From a virus: a DNA stretch of 25,874 nt. Each line of letters begins with the position of its first letter. The first letter of the stretch is position 1. The notes under the pieces were generated by a model. The model searched no databases, was not told where the DNA came from, and worked only from the letters and a program-made list of their open reading frames with translations. The stretch covers positions 1 to 25,874 of the IMG/VR virus record IMGVR_UViG_3300046529_000082; one strand, written 5' to 3'. Made by a program: the position numbers and the translations under genes. This document shows positions 6,113 through 13,635 of this stretch, in pieces.

Positions 6113-6375
6113 AAAATCTAGACGAGCTGGAACAGTTAGCGAAGGCGGCAGTCACCAGCGGCCTACCTGGTGACCGCATGATGTTTGCCCTGAAAGCAAT
6201 GGACCCGGAGGGGATGCTCGCCCTTATCGCCGAGGTTCGAGAGCTGCGGGAGACTCCATCAGATGACGCCGTTCTTTGCGCGCTGGTAGCCTGGTTCGAT
6301 GTGAATCACCCAGACCAAGAAGATTTCCGGGCGAGGATGAGGAAAGCCATCGCCGCAGCACGAGGTGCCAAATGA
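6109..6375 (+). CDS. Hypothetical protein, Ea22-like character (88 residues)
   Basis: A helical, acidic protein whose first half (LDELEQLAKAAVTSG...MDPEGMLALIAEVRELRE) resembles phage Ead/Ea22-type small proteins. The second half is a short amphipathic region. The start lies in the recurrent GGAGGCCGCATGA junction at 6100-6112. The 3' end overlaps the next gene by 4 bases. Function unknown. Confidence 0.7.
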   Translation: MKNLDELEQLAKAAVTSGLPGDRMMFALKAMDPEGMLALIAEVRELRETPSDDAVLCALVAWFDVNHPDQEDFRARMRKAIAAARGAK

Positions 6376-6530
6376 AAACCCTCATCCTATGCCTGGGCTT
6401 CTACGGCCTCGGCATATTCAACTGCGCCGTGTTTGCTGCGGTGTATATGCTGCATCGGCCACGGTACACGGCGCCGACGTTGCGCAATCGAAATGCTGGA
6501 GGACTAACATGCGCTACGCTGCCGAAGTGA
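6372..6530 (+). CDS. Small single-pass membrane protein (52 residues)
   Basis: A short protein with one strongly hydrophobic segment near the N-terminus (about residues 3-26, LILCLGFYGLGIFNCAVFAA and onward) followed by a basic, polar tail. ATG 6372 overlaps the previous stop as ATGA. It could be a minor membrane protein. It lacks the two or three spans of typical holins and has no lipobox, so I do not call it a lysis protein. It overlaps the next gene by 22 bases. Confidence 0.6.
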   Translation: MKTLILCLGFYGLGIFNCAVFAAVYMLHRPRYTAPTLRNRNAGGLTCATLPK

Positions 6531-6736
6531 TCGACCTCCTATCTTCTGCCCCAGGCCAACCCTTCAAGAAGCGGCACATCGTCAATCACATCGCGCGAGA
6601 TGATAAGCAACATCGCCGGTTTATTCGCGTAGGAGTATGGCGGGTTTTGAAGGTACTGGAGGAGAGTAAGCAAGTCGAAGTGACGACCTCTGAGGTGAGG
6701 GGATCGTCCGCGTTGTATTCATGGCGAGATACCTAA
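6509..6736 (+). CDS. Winged-helix-like small protein (75 residues)
   Basis: The pattern of three helices followed by two strands (residues 1-45, then VEVTTSEVRGSSALYSWR) fits a compact winged-helix DNA-binding protein. ATG 6509 is preferred because GGAGG at 6498-6502 lies 6 bases upstream. Longer in-frame starts would run far back into the neighbouring genes. It is the last gene of the operon, 12 bases before the terminator stem. Function unknown. Confidence 0.7.
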   Translation: MRYAAEVIDLLSSAPGQPFKKRHIVNHIARDDKQHRRFIRVGVWRVLKVLEESKQVEVTTSEVRGSSALYSWRDT

Positions 6737-6748
6737 TCTGATTCTTTT

Positions 6749-6774
6749 CGGGGCTACATGCCCCGCTTTATTTT
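6749..6774 (+). terminator. Rho-independent terminator of the early operon
   Basis: Stem CGGGGC (6749-6754) / GCCCCG (6760-6765) with a TACAT loop, followed by CTTTATTTT. It lies 12 bases after the last gene of the early operon and before the regulatory region of the next operon. Confidence 0.85.
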
Positions 6775-6784
6775 GCTCATTAAA

Positions 6785-6852
6785 TTAGTACTACTAAAAG
6801 TGTTTCACGCACTTTTGAAAATTTACTTTGTAAATGATAGAGTCGTTTAAAC
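6785..6852 (+). promoter_or_regulatory. Palindrome-rich promoter/operator region
   Basis: This AT-rich gap holds four perfect dyads: TTAGTA-C-TACTAA (6785-6797), AAAAGTG/CACTTTT (6796-6802 and 6810-6816, 7-base loop), ATTTAC-TTT-GTAAAT (6821-6835) and GTTTAAAC (6845-6852). A sigma70-like promoter fits: TTGAAA at 6815-6820, 17-base spacer, TAGAGT at 6838-6843. The third dyad falls inside the spacer, where a bound repressor or activator could act. Promoter and operator roles are predictions. Confidence 0.6.
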
Positions 6853-6868
6853 CAGCAACTCTAAACTC

Positions 6869-8032
6869 ATGACCGATCCGAAACTCAAAGAATTCGCCAG
6901 CGACCGTCAGAAAGAATTTATTGATGCTATCGAGCGGTATGGAAGCCAACGCGCTGCAGCTGAAGCGCTAGGGATCTCGCGCGGGACGATTAGCAATGCA
7001 ATGGCGTCGCTGTATGCGAGAGCGGCGAAGATGGGTTATGCGCCAGGGCATTGGACCGGAGGAGTAGCGCCTGGATTCGTAACCGGAAAGGTCACTGTTG
7101 CCGTCAATGCAAAGACCGGGGAAGTCGAGCGCTACTGGCAGCGTCAACACCCTGAAGCGTCGCAGATGGAAGCCGCGATGCGTGCCGCTGTCGATGCGAT
7201 GAAAGAGGAGATTCCGGCAGCGGCACCGATGCCATCCCCACTCGCCTCAAATGAAAATCTTCTGAATCTTTACCCGATCACAGACTTTCACCTCGGCGCT
7301 CTCGCATGGGGAGAGGAGACTGGTGAAGATTGGGATATGAAGATTGCAGAAGATCTGTTGATTCGCTGGTTCGCAGCAGCTATAGCGCAGTCCCCTGACG
7401 CAGAAGTAGGCGTGTTCGTCAACTTGGGAGATTTCATGCATTGGGACGGTCTGGAGGCAGTTACTCCTACCCACCGATTCACTCTCGATGCTGATACACG
7501 ATTTCAGAAACTAGTTCGTGTCAATATCCGATTGAAGCGCCGCATTCTCGCAATGCTGCTGCAAAAGCACGAACAGGTGTATTTCATCGACGGCGAAGGC
7601 AACCATGACTTAGCGTCAAGCGCCTGGGGTCGGGAAGCGTTCGCTGCGCTGTACGAAAACGAGCCGCGCATCTTCGTGGAAACGCGGCCCGATCCGTATT
7701 ACTGCGTGGAGCACGGTAAAACATCACTTTTCTTCCACCACTCTCACAAAAAGAAGAAAGAGAACCTGGAAACGACGCTGATCGCGAAGTTCCGCGATGT
7801 TTTCGGTCGGACGAAATTCAGCTACGCACACACTGGCCACCTTCACCACGATTGGATGAAGGAAACGAACACGATGCACATCGAACAGCATGAGACGCTG
7901 GCTGCGCCGGACAGCCATGCAAGCCGCGGGGGTTGGATGAGCAATCGCAGCGCCAAGTGCATCACGTATCACAAAGAGTTTGGTGAGGTTGGACGACTTA
8001 CTATCTCGCCTGAAATGGTTGAGTCGGCATAA
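6869..8032 (+). CDS. HTH-metallophosphoesterase fusion protein
   Basis: A 387-residue two-domain protein. The N-terminus has a helix-turn-helix (about 27-47, RAAAEALGISRGTISNAM). The C-terminal domain (about 133-380) is calcineurin-like with the full metal-ligand set: D139-F-H141, GD 187-188, GNHD 244-247, His 290/291/293 and GHLH 323-326. It would bind two metal ions and cleave phosphodiester or phosphomonoester bonds. The HTH suggests DNA recognition, hence possibly a site-specific DNA phosphoesterase or a regulator. It is first in the packaging operon, directly behind the palindromic promoter. No SD is visible before ATG 6869, which is unusual here. Similar proteins occur upstream of phage terminase genes; the function is unproven. 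Confidence 0.85.
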   Translation: MTDPKLKEFASDRQKEFIDAIERYGSQRAAAEALGISRGTISNAMASLYARAAKMGYAPGHWTGGVAPGFVTGKVTVAVNAKTGEVERYWQRQHPEASQMEAAMRAAVDAMKEEIPAAAPMPSPLASNENLLNLYPITDFHLGALAWGEETGEDWDMKIAEDLLIRWFAAAIAQSPDAEVGVFVNLGDFMHWDGLEAVTPTHRFTLDADTRFQKLVRVNIRLKRRILAMLLQKHEQVYFIDGEGNHDLASSAWGREAFAALYENEPRIFVETRPDPYYCVEHGKTSLFFHHSHKKKKENLETTLIAKFRDVFGRTKFSYAHTGHLHHDWMKETNTMHIEQHETLAAPDSHASRGGWMSNRSAKCITYHKEFGEVGRLTISPEMVESA

Positions 8033-8041
8033 GGAGAGATC

Positions 8042-8368
8042 ATGCGCCCACGCCGAAACAAACTCGACCTATCGCCTATCGCCCTGCGCGACTTCCTGAA
8101 GGTCAATCCGCCCCGCTCGCTCAAAGAACTGATGCTGTTCTTCGCCGGCACAGAAGAGGAAGTGCAATATGCCCTCTTCCTGGCCGTCGAGTCAGGCTAT
8201 CTCGTCTACTACCCGCCGCAGCGCAAAGCACAGGCTCGGTGGGCATTTGACGACCGGAATAAGACGGATGTTGCAGGGCCGCGAATCTCGCCGTTGGAGC
8301 CCGCCGGCGAACTCAAGTACGACTTGTATGCGCATGCTCGGCTGGCTGCTGGATTTAGGCGGCAGTAG
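8042..8368 (+). CDS. Winged-helix-like hypothetical protein (108 residues)
   Basis: The first 75 residues (ALRDFLKVNPPRSLKELMLF, then EEVQYALFLAVESGYLVYY) have the helix-helix-recognition helix-strand order of a winged-helix domain, possibly DNA-binding. ATG 8042 follows AAGGAGA at 8031-8037. It lies 9 bases after the metallophosphoesterase stop, in the same transcription unit. No catalytic motif is seen. Confidence 0.7.
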   Translation: MRPRRNKLDLSPIALRDFLKVNPPRSLKELMLFFAGTEEEVQYALFLAVESGYLVYYPPQRKAQARWAFDDRNKTDVAGPRISPLEPAGELKYDLYAHARLAAGFRRQ

Positions 8369-8407
8369 TTGCATACGGTTATTCAAGGCCGACAATCAAG
8401 AGAGAAG

Positions 8408-8421
8408 CCGCCATTCGGCGG
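8408..8421 (+). other. GC-rich hairpin in a short intergenic gap
   Basis: CCGCC (8408-8412) and GGCGG (8417-8421) flank an ATTC loop in the 77-base gap between two genes. No T-run follows, so it is not a standard terminator. It could be an RNA processing or stability element. Low information. Confidence 0.35.
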
Positions 8422-8445
8422 ATAACCCACGTTTGGAGCAATCGA

Positions 8446-8619
8446 ATGGCGATTTCTGACGGTAGCAATCTCAAGGGCGCGGTGGACTTTGCAAAGTGTG
8501 CGCGCAGCGATAAGGCTGGCAGCTTCCACGGTGGAAAGCCGCCTCCTGGCCCGAAGAAAGAGCCGTCTCGCCTGAATGGTGTACCGGCCCCGAAGGAACG
8601 CGGCGTCAGCAAGAAGTAA
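8446..8619 (+). CDS. Small Gly/Pro/Lys-rich protein (57 residues)
   Basis: A short, basic, probably disordered protein. It begins AISDGSNLKGAVDFAKCARS and has a central HGGKPPPGPKKEPSRLNG stretch, ending in GVSKK. ATG 8446 has GGAG at 8435-8438 as SD. The position just before a run of small basic proteins and in-line spacing support a real gene. No domain is recognised. Confidence 0.65.
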   Translation: MAISDGSNLKGAVDFAKCARSDKAGSFHGGKPPPGPKKEPSRLNGVPAPKERGVSKK

Positions 8620-8623
8620 CGCC

Positions 8624-8839
8624 ATGGCGAAGCTGACGACCAAGGCGCGCAAAGAGATTCCGAAGAAAGAGTTCGGGCTTCCTGACGCGAAGAAGTATCC
8701 GATGCCGGACCGTGCTCACGCCGGGAACGCGAAGGCGCGAGCTAGCCAGATGGAGAAGAAGGGCAAGCTCTCCGAATCCTCGAAAGAGAAGATCGACGCT
8801 AAGGCTAACAAGATTCTCGGAAAAGGGAAAAAGAAATGA
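8624..8839 (+). CDS. Small Lys-rich protein, DUF6582-like (71 residues)
   Basis: A very basic protein with the pattern K-x-FGLPDAKKYPMPDRAHAGNAKARAS (residues 16-42), seen in a family of small phage and bacterial proteins (DUF6582-like, recalled from memory). The C-terminus is a Lys tail. Possible nucleic-acid or virion contact is only a guess from the charge. ATG 8624 lies 4 bases after the previous stop. Its TGA overlaps the next ATG. Confidence 0.7.
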   Translation: MAKLTTKARKEIPKKEFGLPDAKKYPMPDRAHAGNAKARASQMEKKGKLSESSKEKIDAKANKILGKGKKK

Positions 8840-9117
8840 CCGACGAAACCGCACCGCAAACCATCGACCCTATCGCTCCTACTGAGGACGCACCGATTCC
8901 GCTCGCTACCGAAGTTACTGAACTCGCTTCCGTTTCCGAGGTAGCTGCTGAACTCTCTGCCGGAAAGCCCGTTGATCCGGCGCAAGTCGTCGAAGCCGTG
9001 GTTACGACCGCATCGCTGTTCGCTGAACTCGTTGGCGTCGTGAGCCGTGACGCACGCGGCATCTCGCATCAGCTCGAAAGCGTCCTGGCGCGGTCAAAGT
9101 CGCATCTGGGGCTGTGA
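8836..9117 (+). CDS. Acidic Ala/Glu-rich hypothetical protein (93 residues)
   Basis: An acidic N-terminal half rich in Thr, Glu, Pro and Ala (likely disordered) and a helical C-terminal half (PAQVVEAVVTTASLFAELVG and onward). It overlaps the basic protein upstream as ATGA and is followed by another small charged protein. No family recognised. Confidence 0.65.
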   Translation: MTDETAPQTIDPIAPTEDAPIPLATEVTELASVSEVAAELSAGKPVDPAQVVEAVVTTASLFAELVGVVSRDARGISHQLESVLARSKSHLGL

Positions 9118-9305
9118 TGGCTACGCGCAAAGCACCGACTCCCAAGATCAGTTCGGATGAGGCCAAGTGGCGCGCCCGTTCCGACGCTGACACGCTCGCC
9201 GCGGCCGAAGCTATCAAAGCCGATCGCGCTCGTCTCGCTGGCGCCAAGAAGTACGCTGGCGAAGAGGCAGAACGATATTCCAAAGTTGCCAAGGGCAGCA
9301 AATGA
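9117..9305 (+). CDS. Small Lys/Ala-rich phage protein (62 residues)
   Basis: Helical, charged protein: DEAKWRARSDADTLAAAEAI, then KADRARLAGAKKYAGEEAER. This resembles a common small phage protein found near terminase genes, of unknown role. ATG 9117 shares one base with the previous TGA; a GTG at 9114 would add one residue. Its TGA overlaps the next ATG. Confidence 0.65.
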   Translation: MATRKAPTPKISSDEAKWRARSDADTLAAAEAIKADRARLAGAKKYAGEEAERYSKVAKGSK

Positions 9306-9499
9306 AGCAAGACAGCTTGGAGTATCGCGTTCGCCGCAAGTCCGAACTCACTGAGTTCATGGGCGCCGACATCGATGACCTGATCGAGCAGGAGGCGAAG
9401 CAGTCTCGCGCTCGTGTGGCGGCTGAGGTGATCGGATCGTTTGTCGCTCGTGCTCGTCATAGCACAGGTGATATTCAGCACATGGCAATGGATTATTGA
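9302..9499 (+). CDS. Hypothetical 65-residue protein upstream of terminase
   Basis: A charged, helical small protein. The ATGA overlap with the previous gene and the GAGGT at its 3' end (9498-9502), which serves as the terminase SD, place it in the packaging operon. No domain seen. Confidence 0.65.
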   Translation: MKQDSLEYRVRRKSELTEFMGADIDDLIEQEAKQSRARVAAEVIGSFVARARHSTGDIQHMAMDY

Positions 9500-9512
9500 G
9501 GTAATTCTGCCG

Positions 9513-9995
9513 ATGCCCCGCGCCCCTGGAAAGAAAGAACTGCCCAAGAATAAGCCCGGACGAGCAACAACCTATAGTCAGGCAATCGCTGACGAGATTT
9601 GCGAACGACTGGCCGAGGGTGAGCCGCTCCGTGTTATCTGTCGCGATGAGCATATGCCGGCATGGCGCACTGTGTATGAGTGGAGACAGGCGCGAGAGGA
9701 GTTTTCCGCACGCATCGCGCTCGCGCGTGAGATTGGCTTTGATGCAATCGCCGAAGAAGCGCTGATGATCGCCGACACACCGGTCGACGGAGTCAAGACT
9801 GAGCTTAGCGATAATGGCAAGAAGGAAGTTCACGAAGACATGCTGGGCCATCGCAAATTGCAGATTGAGACGCGCCTGAAGTTGTTGGCTAAATGGTCAC
9901 CAAAGAAGTATGGCGAGAAGGTCCAGACTGAATTGACGGGTGCTGGTGGCGGCCCCGTGCAAGTTATTGCTACGTCGCTGGACGAGGCCCTGTGA
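9513..9995 (+). CDS. Terminase small subunit
   Basis: A 160-residue DNA-recognition subunit of the packaging motor. A helix-turn-helix lies at about 25-60 (IADEICERLAEGEPLRVICR, then PAWRTVYEWRQA), as in terminase small subunits with HTH domains. A helical oligomerisation region follows. The segment LQIETRLKLLAKWSPKKYGE near 117-136 is characteristic of this family. ATG 9513 is chosen with GAGGT at 9498-9502; a start at 9441 would overlap the previous gene. Its stop overlaps the GTG of the large subunit. Confidence 0.85.
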   Translation: MPRAPGKKELPKNKPGRATTYSQAIADEICERLAEGEPLRVICRDEHMPAWRTVYEWRQAREEFSARIALAREIGFDAIAEEALMIADTPVDGVKTELSDNGKKEVHEDMLGHRKLQIETRLKLLAKWSPKKYGEKVQTELTGAGGGPVQVIATSLDEAL

Positions 9996-11371
9996 CATTC
10001 CAGCTAACACCCAAGCAGCTAGAGGCACAAGCGATGCTGGCTGGCCCGGCAACGCATCTGATGCTGTTCGGTGGCTCGCGTTCGGGCAAGACGTTCTTGC
10101 ATACGCGCAATATCGTCATGCGCGCCCTGAAGGCTCCGGGTAGCCGTCATGGAATCTTCCGCTTCCGCGCCCTGCATGTGCACGAATCGATCGTTCTAGA
10201 TACGTTCCCAAAGGTTATGAGCATAGCCTTCCCTGGTGTGCCGCATACGATGCATAAGGGCGACGGCTATGTGAGCATCCATACAGGGAGCGAAGATTCG
10301 GAGATTTGGTTCGGCGGCCTTGATGACAAAGAGCGCGTGGAGAAGATCCTTGGTAAGGAATTCGCCACGCTCTATTTCAATGAGTGCTCGCAAATCCCCA
10401 TGAGTTCAGTAGACATCGCGACTACCCGTCTTGCGCAGCGTGTCATGATGAAGATTGAGGGGCGCCAAGATGTTCCGCTTCAGATGCGCGCGTATTACGA
10501 CGAGAACCCTCCAAGCAAAGCGCACTGGACATATAAGAGATTCGTTCAGAAGGTTGACCCGGAAACTGGTGAGCCCCTGCTTAAGCCGCAGGATTACGAC
10601 AGTTTCCAGATCAACCCAGGCGATAACACGGCCAACTTAAGCAGCAGCTATCTTGAAACGCTGCAGGGCATGAGCCCTCGTCTTCAGAAGCGCTTCCTTA
10701 AGGGTGAGTTCAGCGATGCCACGCCCAACCAGCTTTTCGCCGAAGAAACAATCGAGAAGTGGCGACATCGTCACGGCGATCCGCTCCCTGATTTTGTGCG
10801 TGTTGTTGTCGCTGTTGATCCCTCTGGATCTGGGGATGCGGATAATGCGGATAACGACGCAATCGGAATTGTTGTCGTGGGACTTGGTACTGATGGCCGC
10901 GCATACGTATTGGAAGACTGCACCGTAAAGGCTGGGCCGGCAACGTGGGGCGGTGTTGCTACAAGCGCATTCGACCGCCATGCCGCCGATATCGTGGTTG
11001 GAGAGACGAACTACGGCGGCGCAATGGTAGAGCATGTTATCCAGACGGCTCGGCCGCGTACACCATATAAGCAAGTATCAGCCTCGCGCGGAAAGTCGGT
11101 ACGTGCTGAACCGTTCTCATCGTTCTACGAGCAGGGAAAGGTGCGGCATGTTGGCGTATATCGCGAGCTTGAAGACGAATTGACCGCGTTCAGCACTGTT
11201 GGCTACATGGGCGAACGCTCGCCTAACCGTGCCGATGCGCTGATATGGGCGCTCACTGAGATATTCCCCGGCATGGTACGCGCGAAGAAAGAGAAGAAAG
11301 ACTTCCAGACGATGCCGAAGAAGAACCCTCTGAACACTGGCCGCTCATTGGGCGGCAACTGGATGGCATAA
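9992..11371 (+). CDS. Terminase large subunit
   Basis: A 459-residue packaging ATPase/nuclease. Walker A is GGSRSGKT (27-34). Walker B is ATLYFNE (125-131), ending in catalytic Glu 131. The C-terminal RNase H-like nuclease has AVDPSG (Asp 276), VGETNYGG (336-343) and NRADALIWAL (Asp 415). It translocates DNA into the prohead through the portal and cuts the concatemer. The GTG start overlaps the small-subunit stop as GTGA. Length is normal for the family and no motif is missing. Confidence 0.95.
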   Translation: MTFQLTPKQLEAQAMLAGPATHLMLFGGSRSGKTFLHTRNIVMRALKAPGSRHGIFRFRALHVHESIVLDTFPKVMSIAFPGVPHTMHKGDGYVSIHTGSEDSEIWFGGLDDKERVEKILGKEFATLYFNECSQIPMSSVDIATTRLAQRVMMKIEGRQDVPLQMRAYYDENPPSKAHWTYKRFVQKVDPETGEPLLKPQDYDSFQINPGDNTANLSSSYLETLQGMSPRLQKRFLKGEFSDATPNQLFAEETIEKWRHRHGDPLPDFVRVVVAVDPSGSGDADNADNDAIGIVVVGLGTDGRAYVLEDCTVKAGPATWGGVATSAFDRHAADIVVGETNYGGAMVEHVIQTARPRTPYKQVSASRGKSVRAEPFSSFYEQGKVRHVGVYRELEDELTAFSTVGYMGERSPNRADALIWALTEIFPGMVRAKKEKKDFQTMPKKNPLNTGRSLGGNWMA

Positions 11372-13621
11372 ATGGCCGAACGACAAAAAGATATTATCCG
11401 TCGCGCCCATGATCGATACCGATCGGCGGTCGAGTGGGAAGCAGATACGCGCCAGAAGTTCAAGGATGACATCCGGTTCCTGTACGCCGATCCTGATAAT
11501 CAGGAGCAGTGGAATGCTGCGGTGAGAGCCCAGCGCTCGCTTGCCGGCCAGCCAATGGTCACGATCAACAAGACGCATACGCACTGGCTCCACGTCGTCA
11601 ACCAGGGCAAAGAGAACAAGCCGCAAGTTAGTGTGACCCCGACTGGCGATGAAGCAACGTATGAGGCTGCTCAAATATTCGAGCAGATCATTCGGCGCAT
11701 CGAGTACATCTCGGACGCTCAGACAGCCTACGACAAGGCGAGCGAGTTTCAGGTGGGCGGCGGCATTGGTTACTGGCGCATCGTGAGCCGGTACACGGAT
11801 GACAACACGTTCGACCAAGAGCTGTTTATCGATCAGGTTCCCGATCCGCTCTCGGTCTATATTGACCCGCACATCAAGAAGCAGGATGGATCGGACGCAC
11901 GGTTCGCCTTCATCTTCGACGACATGCCGCGCGACGAGGCCGAGAAGAAGTATCCGAGTCTGGTTCGTAAGCAGACTGCAGGCGGCAGCGATGCGCTGTC
12001 GTGGAATCGCCAGGACACAATCCGGGTAGCGGAGTATTACGAGCGTGCCGAGTCTAGGGAATGGCTGTATGCGATCCCGACCGATGATGGCAGTACGCGT
12101 CTCGTGCGTGAGTCAGATATGCCGCCAGAAGGCCGCGACATGCTTAAGATGGCGATGGAGCGCGGCGATAATGTCCAGCGCCGTCGTATCCCGAAATACT
12201 CGGTCGACTGGTATCTGATCGTTGGTGATGAGATCGCAGAAAAGTCAGAGTGGCTCGGTAAGTACATCCCGATCGTTCGTGTTCCGGGCGAAGAAGTCAT
12301 CATTGAGGGCCGACTCGACCGTAAGGGGCTGGTACGCTACCTAAAGGATGCTCAGCGCGCGTTCAACTACAACGCATCGGCCGCGCTTGAGTATGGTGCG
12401 CTTCAGTCGAAATCTCCCTATATCGCTCCAGTCGAAGCTATCGAAGGCCTCGAGAACTACTGGGCCACGGCGAACACGCAGAACCACTCCTATCTGCCGT
12501 ACAACAACGCGGACGAGAACGGCGCACCGATTCCGCCGCCGCAGCGTCAGCCGGCGCCCGCTAGTGCGCCCGTCTTCATGGAAGGCATGCAGACGGCTGA
12601 GCATGAGTTGATGATGGCATCGGGCCAGTATGAAGCCACGTTCAGCGCACAAGGTAACGAGATTAGCGGCGTATCGATCGAGCAACGCCAGAAACAGGGC
12701 GAGCGCGTCACGTTCCACTTTCAGGACAATCTTGCCAAGGCTATCAAGTTCACTGGCAAACAGTTGATCGACCTTATCCCGAAGTACTACGACACACGGC
12801 GTGTCATTCGAATCATGTCGGAGTCGGGCGAAGAGCAGCAGATCCAGATTGATCCGCAGGCCAAGCAGGCATTGCAGCAGCAGGACGCTGAGCAAGACGC
12901 CAAGATAGCTGCGATCTTCAACCCGAACGTCGGTACCTATGAGGTGATGGCATCAGTCGGCCCGAACTTCGAGACGCGACGCAAGCAGGCATTCGATGCC
13001 ATGACTAACATGCTGGCCACGAATGCGGCGCTCGCCAATGTGATTGGCGACCTGTACATGGGCTCGGCTGACTTCCCATCCTCGGACAAGTTGCAGGAGC
13101 GTATGCGGAACTGGATTAGCGCAACGAATCCGGCTGTGCTTGGCAAAACTAATCCGCAAGTCGCGCAACTGCAGCAGCAATTGCAGCAGGCCATGGGGCA
13201 CATCCAGCAACTCACTCAGCAGCTTAACGACAAGGGTGTACAGCAGCAGCTTGAGTCGAAGCGTGTCGACATGGATGCGCTCAATCACCTGGCGCTGCGC
13301 ATGGAGAACGACAACAAAACTGTACTCGATGCATTCAAGGCTGAAAGCGATCGCCTGAAGGCTCTGGCTCCTGTTATGACGCCTGAAGCGCTTGATCCGA
13401 TCGTGCGCAAGGCAATCGCTGAAATGCTTCGTGCCGCTGCGCCTGATGGTGGCGTAACACCCGATAACGTCGACCCAGCCAACGCCTATGCGGCAGGCAT
13501 CAATAGTGTAATGCAACCGATTCCGCAGATTGAACAGCAGCAACAGGCAGGCGATCAGCAAGCGCATCAACAGAAGATGAATCAGGCCGCGCAGCAGTTG
13601 GCGCAGTCACAACAATCGTAA
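11372..13621 (+). CDS. Portal protein, P22-like
   Basis: A 749-residue portal, close to P22 gp1 in length. It forms the dodecameric ring at one capsid vertex that docks terminase and later the neck proteins. Family signs: the N-terminal helical region with INKTHTHWLHVVNQGKENKP (about 65-84), a GIGYWRIVSRY strand (near 130-140), a long stem/wing region, and a Gln-rich helical barrel at the C-terminus (QLQQQLQQAMGHIQQLTQQL and a terminal Gln/Ala tail). The ATG directly follows the TAA of the large terminase. Confidence 0.93.
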   Translation: MAERQKDIIRRAHDRYRSAVEWEADTRQKFKDDIRFLYADPDNQEQWNAAVRAQRSLAGQPMVTINKTHTHWLHVVNQGKENKPQVSVTPTGDEATYEAAQIFEQIIRRIEYISDAQTAYDKASEFQVGGGIGYWRIVSRYTDDNTFDQELFIDQVPDPLSVYIDPHIKKQDGSDARFAFIFDDMPRDEAEKKYPSLVRKQTAGGSDALSWNRQDTIRVAEYYERAESREWLYAIPTDDGSTRLVRESDMPPEGRDMLKMAMERGDNVQRRRIPKYSVDWYLIVGDEIAEKSEWLGKYIPIVRVPGEEVIIEGRLDRKGLVRYLKDAQRAFNYNASAALEYGALQSKSPYIAPVEAIEGLENYWATANTQNHSYLPYNNADENGAPIPPPQRQPAPASAPVFMEGMQTAEHELMMASGQYEATFSAQGNEISGVSIEQRQKQGERVTFHFQDNLAKAIKFTGKQLIDLIPKYYDTRRVIRIMSESGEEQQIQIDPQAKQALQQQDAEQDAKIAAIFNPNVGTYEVMASVGPNFETRRKQAFDAMTNMLATNAALANVIGDLYMGSADFPSSDKLQERMRNWISATNPAVLGKTNPQVAQLQQQLQQAMGHIQQLTQQLNDKGVQQQLESKRVDMDALNHLALRMENDNKTVLDAFKAESDRLKALAPVMTPEALDPIVRKAIAEMLRAAAPDGGVTPDNVDPANAYAAGINSVMQPIPQIEQQQQAGDQQAHQQKMNQAAQQLAQSQQS

Positions 13622-13635
13622 CCACCGGAGAAACC

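Noticed and set aside
6796-6820. AAAAGTG/CACTTTT hairpin as a second terminator
   Set aside because: The loop is 7 bases, the stem is AT-rich and no long T-run follows beyond the stem itself. An operator-like dyad is more plausible.
8408-8421. CCGCC/GGCGG hairpin as a terminator
   Set aside because: It is not followed by T residues, so it is listed only as a weak structural element.
12341-13570. Two long minus-strand open frames under the portal gene
   Set aside because: They lie wholly inside the portal gene, have Leu/Arg/His-rich composition typical of antisense shadows and lack SDs.
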